A stretch of 17,874 nucleotides of DNA. Origin: an uncultured Bacteroidales bacterium. GTDB taxonomy: Bacteria; Bacteroidota; Bacteroidia; Bacteroidales; Bacteroidaceae. How positions within the stretch are numbered: the stretch's first letter is position 1; the number at the start of each line of letters is the position of its first letter. The notes under the pieces are model-generated. The model worked only from the letters and a program-made list of their open reading frames with translations. It was not told the DNA's origin and made no database searches. Both the position numbers and the translations under genes were made by a program. Location: positions 1 through 17,874 of the forward strand of contig CADCOX010000037.1 of the NCBI GenBank assembly GCA_902803195.1, read 5' to 3'. Shown here piece after piece: positions 11,606 through 17,874 of the stretch.

Positions 11606-11780
11606 GCCTACACGTATATACGATCAAGCCTTTACATATATACGCTCAAGCCTACACATATATACGCTCAGGCCTACACATATATACGCTCAAGCCTACA
11701 CGTATATACGCTCACGCCTTTACGTATATACGCTCACGCCTTTACGTATATACGCTCAATGCCTCACGTATATACGCGCA
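11606..11780. repeat. Tandem array of eight 22-bp units with palindromic core
   Basis: Eight units each contain a 10-bp core followed by a 12-bp spacer such as CTCAAGCCTACA. The core is the perfect palindrome CGTATATACG in units 1 and 5-8 (11613, 11701, 11723, 11745, 11767) and CATATATACG in units 2-4 (11635, 11657, 11679). Core-to-core distance is exactly 22 bp throughout, even between units 7 and 8, where a one-base insertion is offset by a one-base loss. A degenerate copy, CGAATATACG (11569-11578), lies exactly 44 bp before the first core. Units 2 and 4 are identical, as are 5 and 6, implying duplication within the array. Because 22 is not a multiple of three and the + strand unit has no stop triplet, long + strand open frames run through it; these look accidental. 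The function is unknown. Confidence 0.93.
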
Positions 11781-11861
11781 GCAGGGAGGGACTAAAGGGG
11801 TGAGCAAATACGTGTAGAGGAGGGGCTAATCATAGACGCAAGACGTGCGTTCCATTGCCAT

Positions 11862-14603
11862 TTAGAAGAAGACGCGGAACATGAAGCGTACGCCGTTCTT
11901 GTGGGTGCCTGGATTGTCCTTGTAGGTGAGACGTCGCACGTACTCGATATGGAGGATCTTGAAGATATTGTGCACGCCTACGCGAAGCTCAACGTAAGGC
12001 GTGTTCTTGCTCATGACGATGGTGTTGTTCTCGTAGAAGACAGAACCGTCTTCGGCCGTCTGGAAGTGGCCAGGGAAGTAGAACAGGCTGGCGTCGGTGT
12101 AGTTGTTGGCCGCTGGGTTGTTCTTGTCGGTCAGCGTTCCCCAGAGGGCATTCAGTCCGATGTATTCGCGCCAATGGAGTTTCTTGAGCAGAGGCACGCG
12201 GTTGAAAATCTTGCCGCAAAGATCCCATGACCACATGAGTTGTACGTAGCGGTCGTTGAGGAATTCCAGACTGTTGATGAGCGAGAACGTATTGTCCTGT
12301 ATGACGAAGCTCTGGTTGACGGCAGGATGGATGAGGAGTGGGAAGGGCACCGTATTCCATTGTATGCCTGCGCGCACATCAAAGTCGGTATAGCCCCAGC
12401 CAGCAGGTACGTAGAAACGCTTGTAGACGCCTGCTTCGGTGACGTTGTAGTTGTAGTCGCCGCCGAGGAAATCTTTCAGTCCGAGGGTGTGGCTGACGGT
12501 GAAGATGGGAGCGTCCTTGTTAATCTTGACGCGCCGCTGCTTCGTGTTGATGTAGGTGGCACCCGGTTCGAACGATACGTTAGCGTAGAACTCCGAGGTG
12601 TTGATGCCTCGAATGCGGTGCTGGAGGGAGTTCTCGAGGCTGAGGTTGCGCATATCCCCTGTGGCCGTGACCAAGGGGTCGGTGCCGAGACGCTGATAGA
12701 AGAGCTGGTCGACAGGGCGCTGTTGCGTGCGCGTGTATTTGAGTTGCATCTTGGCACCATTGTACCATTCGCGGTCCCACATAGCCTTCCACTCGCGGAT
12801 GAGGTTGTACTGGTCGACCTTCGAGGTGTGGAACGCCATGAACATGTTATCCTTGTCGGTGGGCACGAACTTATCGAAAGGCGTGGTGACATCTCGGTGG
12901 TAGGAGAAGTGGATGTTGTTTCGCGGGAACTCGCGCGAGAGGTAGGCCTTCTTGTTGAACGAGTAGACGACTTCGCCCCATCCATAGAGGTTCTTGGAGC
13001 GCGTACCATAGGCGATGTAACCCGAGAAGAACCAATGTGGGTTGAAGTGAGCGGTGGTAAAGCCCGAGAGGCGGAAGCGCCAACGGTCGTAGTCGTTGTA
13101 AGAGATGGTGGTGTTGATGGGTCCGAAGTCGAACTTGTTGGTGGCGGTGGAGTCGGACGTCTCGACGTAGTTCTCGATGAGCGCCTTGACGCCGATCATG
13201 ACGGGCTTGAAGTATTTCAGTTCAGTCAGCTTCTTCAGCAGTCCGCCTATCTGGCTCTCGCTCTCGGAGAGTTCCTCCTTGCGGTACTGCGCCCAGTACT
13301 GGTCGTCGGTGTGCATGGTAGCGTCGGGTTCGGTGTAGGTCGTGCCTTTGATGCGCTTGAACACATTAGGCGGCACTTCATCGAACGTGTAGTCGAAGTT
13401 GCGGACGGTTCGCTGCACCAAGACCTTCGTGAGCCATGAGGTGACCTTCAGGTTGACCAACATATCATTATTCACACAAACGCGCTCACCCGTTGGCAGG
13501 TCCTCGTAGTACTGATCAATGCGTATGTCCTCGACAAAGTTGACGTTGGACTGCTTGGGAAAATGGAGCTCGGCCGTTTTCACTTGGTAGGAGGAGTCCA
13601 TCATGACGTAGATGTTGCCATTGAAGGCGATGTCCTGCTGGTTGTTGGGCGTGAAGCCGAGCACGACGACGCTGTCGTGGGGTAGGGGGCTCCGATGAGC
13701 CTCCTCGCGACTGACATAGAAGTCGAGCGGATTGTACTCACGCTTCTCCTTGTCCTCGGGCGTGGAGCGTTGGAAGAAGAGGGTGTCCTGAATATAATAG
13801 CGGTAGAAGCTGATGGCCGAATTGGCTATAGGGCTCTTGATGTGGAACTGCAGGAGGCGGCATTCTTCGTCGTAGATGTTGACGTCGGTGAAGCAGTCCT
13901 TGAGGATGGTGGTGAGGATGTCGCCCGTGTTGATGAGTTCGTTGATGCCGCGACTGGACTTGGCCTTGATGAGTTCCTTCTCGCTCTTGGGACTGCGACG
14001 ATAGAAGGTGTGTGAGAGCTGTTCGTCGACGGTGAGCGGCAGGATGAGCGTCCCCGTCTTGGGATGCCGTTCGACGTGATTCTTGAGGAAAGCCCATGCC
14101 TTGGCCTCGTCCATCTCGAAGATCTTGTCGGTCACTTCGTTCACCGAGAACGTCATCTTCTCGTAAGTCGTGAACGTGAAAAAGTCCTTCGCGTGGAGGT
14201 CGTTGTTCTTCTTGTGTGCAATCACTTTTCGCATCAACTCTACGGCTGGATTGTTCTTTCGGCTATAGCGTGTGCGCTGCGTAGTGACGGTAACTTCTTT
14301 TAGGTTGGAGCCCTCGGGCACGAGGCGTATCCTGAGGTTCTTGTTCTTGCCAAAGGCACCCAGCTTGACGACCTGACGTTCGTAGCCCATCGTGGAGACC
14401 GTCAGTTCGTGCCATGTGGAGTCCTCCTTGATGACAAACTGTCCGTCCTCGTCGGTCTGCTCGCCGTAGCCACGGCCGTCGTAGTAGACGTTGACAAATT
14501 CCAGCGGCTTGCGTGTCTTTGAGTCGATGACGACACCTGTGACCTGAGCCATCAGCTGCGCTGCCAGGAAGGCCATACATGTCGCGAGAAAGAATCTTTT
14601 CAT
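11862..14603 (-). CDS. DUF5686 outer-membrane-type protein with carboxypeptidase-regulatory-like domain
   Basis: This is a 913-residue protein. A signal peptide (MKRFFLATCMAFLAAQLMAQ, cleavage near residue 20) is followed by a CarboxypepD_reg-like beta-sandwich (about 21-106: VTGVVIDSKTRKPLEFVNVY... with TDEDGQFVI), then a long DUF5686 region. The C-terminal half is rich in alternating aromatic and polar residues and ends in Phe (MFRVFF), as expected of an outer-membrane beta-barrel. Proteins of this architecture are common in Bacteroidetes, and their function is not established. It lacks an obvious TonB-dependent plug domain, so it is not a SusC-type transporter. It is transcribed alone, divergent from the symporter and convergent with rpoC. 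A Bacteroidetes promoter is visible upstream of the start, and the first in-frame ATG gives the signal peptide. Confidence 0.88.
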   Translation of the reverse strand: MKRFFLATCMAFLAAQLMAQVTGVVIDSKTRKPLEFVNVYYDGRGYGEQTDEDGQFVIKEDSTWHELTVSTMGYERQVVKLGAFGKNKNLRIRLVPEGSNLKEVTVTTQRTRYSRKNNPAVELMRKVIAHKKNNDLHAKDFFTFTTYEKMTFSVNEVTDKIFEMDEAKAWAFLKNHVERHPKTGTLILPLTVDEQLSHTFYRRSPKSEKELIKAKSSRGINELINTGDILTTILKDCFTDVNIYDEECRLLQFHIKSPIANSAISFYRYYIQDTLFFQRSTPEDKEKREYNPLDFYVSREEAHRSPLPHDSVVVLGFTPNNQQDIAFNGNIYVMMDSSYQVKTAELHFPKQSNVNFVEDIRIDQYYEDLPTGERVCVNNDMLVNLKVTSWLTKVLVQRTVRNFDYTFDEVPPNVFKRIKGTTYTEPDATMHTDDQYWAQYRKEELSESESQIGGLLKKLTELKYFKPVMIGVKALIENYVETSDSTATNKFDFGPINTTISYNDYDRWRFRLSGFTTAHFNPHWFFSGYIAYGTRSKNLYGWGEVVYSFNKKAYLSREFPRNNIHFSYHRDVTTPFDKFVPTDKDNMFMAFHTSKVDQYNLIREWKAMWDREWYNGAKMQLKYTRTQQRPVDQLFYQRLGTDPLVTATGDMRNLSLENSLQHRIRGINTSEFYANVSFEPGATYINTKQRRVKINKDAPIFTVSHTLGLKDFLGGDYNYNVTEAGVYKRFYVPAGWGYTDFDVRAGIQWNTVPFPLLIHPAVNQSFVIQDNTFSLINSLEFLNDRYVQLMWSWDLCGKIFNRVPLLKKLHWREYIGLNALWGTLTDKNNPAANNYTDASLFYFPGHFQTAEDGSVFYENNTIVMSKNTPYVELRVGVHNIFKILHIEYVRRLTYKDNPGTHKNGVRFMFRVFF

Positions 14604-14638
14604 ATTGATGGAATGCGGTGTGCGTTCTTAAACGGCTG

Positions 14639-14646
14639 CAAAAGTA
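14639..14646 (-). promoter_or_regulatory. Bacteroidetes -7 box for the DUF5686 gene
   Basis: Read on the minus strand the sequence is TACTTTTG, a full match to the TAnnTTTG consensus, continuing as CAGCCG. It predicts a start of transcription near 14634 and a leader of about 30 nt. I see no clear -33 TTTG element at the usual distance. Confidence 0.65.
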
Positions 14647-14769
14647 CATAAAAACATTTGCATAGACGAATAATCCGCCGATTTTCGCGAATTTTAGGTC
14701 CACTGAGGGGATGAATAGACAAATGAAACAAAATTTAAACACTTTGGAACGCATGTGGAAATACCTTTA

Positions 14770-14782
14770 AGCGAAAGTCGCT
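14770..14782. promoter_or_regulatory. Inverted repeat touching the symporter promoter
   Basis: AGCGA (14770-14774) and TCGCT (14778-14782) are perfect inverted arms around AAG. The right arm overlaps the first base of the -7 box. The position suits a small operator, but the arms are short and could be chance. Confidence 0.3.
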
Positions 14783-14789
14783 ACCTTTG
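14782..14789 (+). promoter_or_regulatory. Bacteroidetes -7 box for the symporter-GH43 genes
   Basis: TACCTTTG matches TAnnTTTG in full and continues as CAGTCG, nearly the same extension as the divergent promoter (CAGCCG). Transcription would begin near 14794, giving a leader of about 49 nt before the ATG at 14843. A TTTG lies at 14743-14746 but is about 15 nt too far upstream to be a standard -33 element. Confidence 0.7.
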
Positions 14790-14842
14790 CAGTCGAAAAA
14801 CTAAAGTAATCCCTATTTTAAATCGTAATATCCCTTAAAACG

Positions 14843-16321
14843 ATGACAACAGACAAGGTCTCTCTTCGCGAAAAAGTTGGCTACTCGTTGGGCGATGTAG
14901 CTGCGAATCTGGTGTTCCAGATGATGATGATTTTCCAGTTGAAGTTCTACACCGACATCTTCGGACTGGATGGCGCCGTGGCAGGTTCGGTCCTGCTCAT
15001 TGCCCGCATTGTCGATGCCTTCGTGGACCCCGCAGTGGGCATCATCACCGACCGTACTCAGACGCGATGGGGAAAGTATCGTCCTTGGGTGTTGTGGACG
15101 GCCATCCCGTTCTGCGTGTTCTATGTGTTGGCTTTCTGGAATCCAGGCATCGAGGATAAGGGCCTTGTCGCGCTCTACGCTACAATCAGCTATGTATTGC
15201 TGATGACGATGTACTCGTTCAACAATACGCCCTATTCTGCACTTGGCGGTGTCATGACGGGCGATATCCGCGAACGCACCAGCATCACCAGCATCCGCTT
15301 CATCGGTTCTACGATTGCACAGTTCGTCGTGCAGGGCCTTACGCTTCCGTTGGTATCTAAGTTCGGCGGTGAGGACGAAGGCCGTGGCTGGTTCTGCACC
15401 ATTGGGTTGTATGCCATCATTTGTTTCATCTGCTTCGTCGTCACCTTCCTTTCGGCACGCGAGCGCATCGCGCCTCCCCCTCAGCAGGAGATGAATATCC
15501 GCAAGGACGTGAGCGAACTCTTCTCGAGTGTTCCTTGGCGTGCTATGTTCGTGCTGACGCTCTTCGTGTTCATTACGCTTGCCATGTGGGGCTCGGCCAT
15601 GAGTTTCTATTTCCAGAACTATGTCGACCAAGGTGCCCTCTTCGACTTCCTTGGCGGCCTAGGGTTGGTGAAGCCTGAGGGCGAGGGAGCGGTCGTGCTG
15701 ACGACCTTCAATCTGATTGCCCATTCCGAGGCAGATGCCTACGCCATCGGTTTTTCCTTATTTAATATGGTAGGAGCGCTGGTGCAGTTCGTGGGAGTTA
15801 TCTTGCTCTCCAACTATCTGGCCAACCGCTATGGTAAGAAACGCACCTTCATCGTCTGCCTGACGCTGACGGCTATCTTCACAGCTATGTTCTGGTTGCC
15901 GGGCCCGAAGGATGTCACGTCGATGTTCGTGCTCTGCGTACTCAAGTCGTTGGCCTATGCGCCTACGGTGCCTCTGCTTTGGGCCATGATTGCTGATGTG
16001 GCCGACCATATCGAGTATGTCAACCACCGTCGTGCCACCGGTTTCTGCTTCTCGGGTGTTGTCTTCGCGTTGAAAGCCGGCTTAGGACTTGGCGGTGCTT
16101 TTGCAGGACTTATCCTCTCTGCCTTCGGCTATGCTTCGGGCTCAGGTCTCTTGCAGAGCGATTCAGCTGTCACGGGCATTCGTCTCGTCGGTAGCCTCGT
16201 TCCCGCTGTCCTCTTCGGCATCGGTGTCGTAGCGCTCTGCTTCTATCCAATCTCCAAGCAGTTCAACGAGCAGATGCAGGCCGAACTGGCCGCACGCCGC
16301 GCCAAGAACGGAGCCGAATAA
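14843..16321 (+). CDS. GPH-family (glycoside-pentoside-hexuronide) sugar:cation symporter
   Basis: This 492-residue inner-membrane protein has about twelve predicted transmembrane segments and belongs to the MFS-related GPH family, which takes up mono- or oligosaccharides with Na+ or H+. The family features YSLGD (14-18) and DP....TDRTQTRWGKYRP (62-81, between helices 2 and 3) are clear. Between helices of the second half (about 259-300) lies a longer loop with GGLGLVKPEGEG that looks like an insertion relative to short GPH members. It is the first gene after a promoter and precedes a GH43 enzyme by 56 nt. This resembles the xylan-utilisation arrangement known in Prevotella bryantii, where a symporter (xynD) neighbours xynB. 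Xylo-oligosaccharides are therefore the likely substrate, by inference from context only. Confidence 0.88.
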   Translation: MTTDKVSLREKVGYSLGDVAANLVFQMMMIFQLKFYTDIFGLDGAVAGSVLLIARIVDAFVDPAVGIITDRTQTRWGKYRPWVLWTAIPFCVFYVLAFWNPGIEDKGLVALYATISYVLLMTMYSFNNTPYSALGGVMTGDIRERTSITSIRFIGSTIAQFVVQGLTLPLVSKFGGEDEGRGWFCTIGLYAIICFICFVVTFLSARERIAPPPQQEMNIRKDVSELFSSVPWRAMFVLTLFVFITLAMWGSAMSFYFQNYVDQGALFDFLGGLGLVKPEGEGAVVLTTFNLIAHSEADAYAIGFSLFNMVGALVQFVGVILLSNYLANRYGKKRTFIVCLTLTAIFTAMFWLPGPKDVTSMFVLCVLKSLAYAPTVPLLWAMIADVADHIEYVNHRRATGFCFSGVVFALKAGLGLGGAFAGLILSAFGYASGSGLLQSDSAVTGIRLVGSLVPAVLFGIGVVALCFYPISKQFNEQMQAELAARRAKNGAE

Positions 16322-16377
16322 CTCTCAACTATTAACACTCAACTCTTAACTCTTAACTTTCAACTCTTAACTCTAAC
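16322..16377 (+). repeat. Eight heptad repeats (consensus CTCTYAA) filling the spacer before GH43
   Basis: The 56 nt between the symporter stop and the GH43 ATG divide exactly into eight 7-nt units: CTCTCAA, CTATTAA, CACTCAA, CTCTTAA, CTCTTAA, CTTTCAA, CTCTTAA and CTCTAAC. The RNA is nearly free of G and thus unstructured, and it lacks a Shine-Dalgarno sequence. The pattern matches the units before rpoC. It may aid translation initiation or be a spreading simple repeat. Confidence 0.88.
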
Positions 16378-17325
16378 ATGCGTTATCTTTTTCCTTCTGA
16401 CTATATGGCCGATCCGTCAGGCCACGTCTTTGGCGACCGCCTTTACATCTATCCTTCTCACGACCGTGAGAGCGGCATACCCGAGAACGACAATGGCGAT
16501 CATTTCGATATGAAGGACTACCACGTCCTCTGTCTCGATGACCCCGATCAGCTCGAGGCTCGTGATTTGGGCAAGATCCTTGATGTGGACGACATCCCTT
16601 GGGCTGGTCGTCAGTTGTGGGACAACGATGTAGTCGAGAAGGACGGTCGATACTATCTTATCTATTGCATGAAGGATCGCACGGATATCTTTCATCTTGG
16701 CGTAGCCATTGCAGAGCGTCCCGAAGGTCCTTTCACGCCACTTCCCGATCCTATTCGCGGCAGCTATTCCATCGATCCTTGCGCCTTCAAGGACGATGAT
16801 GGCGAGATTTACGTCTATTTCGGTGGCATCTGGGGTGGACAGCTTCAGCGCTATCGTGACAATCGTGCACTCGAGAATGCTCATCTGCCCGAGGGCGCCG
16901 AGCCGGCCTTGCCAGCTCGTGTAGCTCGCATGACGGCTGATGTCACTCAGTTTGCCGAGGAGCCTCGACCCGTAGTCATCGTGGACGACAACGGACAACC
17001 CTTGCGTGCCGACGATCCCCATCGTTTCTTCGAAGCCTCTTGGATGCACAAACGCGATGGAATCTACTATTTCAGCTACAGCACGGGCGACAGCCACCTC
17101 CTCTGCTACGCTACCAGTCATTCGCCTTATGGACCCTTCCGTTTCCGTGGCGAACTGTTGCAGCCTGTAGTGGGTTGGACCACCCATCACAGCATTGTTG
17201 AATGGCGCGGACGTTGGTTCCTGCTCCATCACGACAGCATACCCAGTGGCGGACGCACATGGTTGCGTAGCGTTAAAATAGCCGAATTAACCTATGATAA
17301 TGAAGGCACAATACATTTGATTTGA
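16378..17325 (+). CDS. xynB: GH43 beta-xylosidase / alpha-L-arabinofuranosidase, cytoplasmic
   Basis: This 315-residue enzyme belongs to glycoside hydrolase family 43, the five-bladed propeller fold acting with inversion. The catalytic triad is visible: D12 in MADPSGHVF (general base), D133 in SIDPCAF (pKa modulator), and E219 in FFEASWMHK (general acid). The segment IPENDNGDHFDMKDYHV (34-50) is typical of the small Bacteroidetes members, such as Prevotella XynB and Bacteroides xylosidase/arabinosidase. There is no signal peptide, so it should act in the cytoplasm on oligosaccharides brought in by the upstream symporter. Length is that of single-domain members. Expression probably comes from the promoter before the symporter. 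The split between xylosidase and arabinofuranosidase activity cannot be told from sequence alone. Confidence 0.88.
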   Translation: MRYLFPSDYMADPSGHVFGDRLYIYPSHDRESGIPENDNGDHFDMKDYHVLCLDDPDQLEARDLGKILDVDDIPWAGRQLWDNDVVEKDGRYYLIYCMKDRTDIFHLGVAIAERPEGPFTPLPDPIRGSYSIDPCAFKDDDGEIYVYFGGIWGGQLQRYRDNRALENAHLPEGAEPALPARVARMTADVTQFAEEPRPVVIVDDNGQPLRADDPHRFFEASWMHKRDGIYYFSYSTGDSHLLCYATSHSPYGPFRFRGELLQPVVGWTTHHSIVEWRGRWFLLHHDSIPSGGRTWLRSVKIAELTYDNEGTIHLI

Positions 17326-17371
17326 AGATCATTAGTTAGTTAGTTTATTTTTCAAAAGATTGATTTGTGTG

Positions 17372-17411
17372 GGGGGCATTGGTGCGGATGCATAGATGCC
17401 CCCATTTTTTT
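17372..17411 (+). terminator. Intrinsic terminator after GH43
   Basis: GGGGGCAT (17372-17379) pairs perfectly with ATGCCCCC (17396-17403). The 16-nt loop can form a further small TGC/GCA stem. An A and seven T residues follow (17405-17411). It ends the symporter-GH43 transcript and lies only 35 nt before the next ATG, so the GH5-like gene needs read-through or a promoter in or near the terminator. I find no TAnnTTTG box in those 35 nt. Confidence 0.88.
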
Positions 17412-17446
17412 CTAAACAGACATTCACTTTATTCCTAAATCTCGAT

Positions 17447-17874
17447 ATGTTACGTACAAATATCCTTCAACGAATCCTCTGTGCAGCCCTCTTGCTCGGG
17501 GCTGTTGTGCTCGTACAAGCACAAGGTGTCAAACCATTACCAACCCTCCATACCGAAGGTCGCTGGCTCGTCGACGAGCATGGCAATCACGTCGTTCTCC
17601 ATGGCGTGATGGACACGCCCAGCGCCTGGTTCAATAGTGGCCGTTGGGGCTGGAGCTATGACGATGCAGGTCGTCAGCGGTGCTTAGACTATTTCGAAAA
17701 ACTCTTCAGTGGCCTTGAGAAGGCGCATTGCACCGTCTTCCGCCTTCATCTGGAGCCTGCTTGGACCAACGATCCGTCCAGCAGCTACGTTTATCCCGGC
17801 TCGGCAGGTCAGGCCGCTGATGCTTCAGGCGAAGCCGATATTCGTAAGTTCAACCCCACGCGACTCAAGACCTA
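17447..17874 (+). CDS. Secreted GH5-like glycoside hydrolase, 5' part only
   Basis: An open frame from ATG 17447 runs to the window end without a stop, so about 142 codons are seen. It starts with a signal peptide (MLRTNILQRILCAALLLG..., cleavage probably after VQA near residue 25). The mature start, GRWLVDEHGNHVVLHGV, is the usual first strand of the cellulase-type (GH5, clan A) barrel, followed by CTVFRLHLEPAWTND, resembling the beta-2 region of such enzymes. The catalytic glutamates would lie beyond the window, so family is probable and subfamily and substrate are open; the xylan context suggests a hemicellulase. The start is supported by the signal peptide. The gene is separated from GH43 by a strong terminator. 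Confidence 0.7.
   Translation, partial: MLRTNILQRILCAALLLGAVVLVQAQGVKPLPTLHTEGRWLVDEHGNHVVLHGVMDTPSAWFNSGRWGWSYDDAGRQRCLDYFEKLFSGLEKAHCTVFRLHLEPAWTNDPSSSYVYPGSAGQAADASGEADIRKFNPTRLKT

Noticed and set aside
11606..11780. CRISPR array
   Set aside because: Units are contiguous and 22 bp long, with similar sequence between the cores; there are no unique spacers and no cas genes.
11524..11817. Open frame of 97 codons through the 22-bp array, encoding Y/I/R-rich repeats
   Set aside because: The + strand repeat unit has no stop triplet in any phase and is not a multiple of three, so every frame stays open. The peptide pattern is a by-product of the repeat, and no promoter or start signal is seen.
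11836..11850. ACGCA/TGCGT hairpin as terminator of the DUF5686 gene
   Set aside because: The stem is only 5 bp and no T tract follows on the minus strand.
12240..13439. Plus-strand open frame of 399 codons opposite the DUF5686 gene
   Set aside because: The minus-strand gene has a signal peptide, a recognisable domain and a promoter; the plus-strand frame has a V/E/G/R-rich shadow composition and no start signals.
17330..17345. TTAG repeats after GH43 as a regulatory element
   Set aside because: Only about three 4-bp copies in an A/T-rich stretch; too short to be more than chance.

Overview
The window reads as chromosomal DNA of a Bacteroidales bacterium, most likely Prevotella or a close relative. 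Pointers are the order tRNA-Trp, secE, nusG, rplK, rplA, rplJ, rplL, rpoB, rpoC, the absence of Shine-Dalgarno sequences before nearly all genes, two promoters of the Bacteroidetes type (TAnnTTTG), a DUF5686 outer-membrane-type protein, and a GPH symporter next to a GH43 beta-xylosidase as in known Prevotella xylan clusters.

Positions 1-11490 are core information processing on the + strand. tRNA-Trp lies 18 nt upstream of secE, followed by nusG, four ribosomal protein genes and the two large RNA polymerase subunits. Spacers are short except between rplL and rpoB (152 nt), which holds a strong hairpin with a T tract that probably attenuates transcription into rpoB, and between rpoB and rpoC (80 nt), which holds a 7-nt periodic repeat. 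A hairpin terminator follows rpoC. All catalytic and metal-binding motifs expected in RpoB and RpoC are present, and the rifampicin-contact residues are wild type.

Positions 11491-11861 are a gene-poor spacer between convergent genes. It contains an array of eight units of 22 bp with a palindromic or near-palindromic core (CGTATATACG), preceded by a perfect 7-bp stem-loop and by older, decayed repeats. This is the least explained part of the window.

Positions 11862-14603 (minus strand) encode a secreted, probably outer-membrane DUF5686 protein. A 239-bp divergent region with two facing promoters separates it from a carbohydrate locus: a GPH-family sugar symporter, a cytoplasmic GH43 beta-xylosidase/arabinosidase, a strong terminator, and the 5' part of a secreted GH5-like glycoside hydrolase cut by the window end. 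A plausible division of labour is extracytoplasmic cleavage by the GH5-like enzyme, symport of short oligosaccharides, and cytoplasmic trimming by GH43. The spacer between symporter and GH43 is made entirely of eight 7-nt repeats of the same type as those before rpoC.

No mobile element, CRISPR array, defence system or clearly new multi-gene system is visible. The most noteworthy non-coding signals are the 22-bp palindromic array and the heptad repeats before two start codons.
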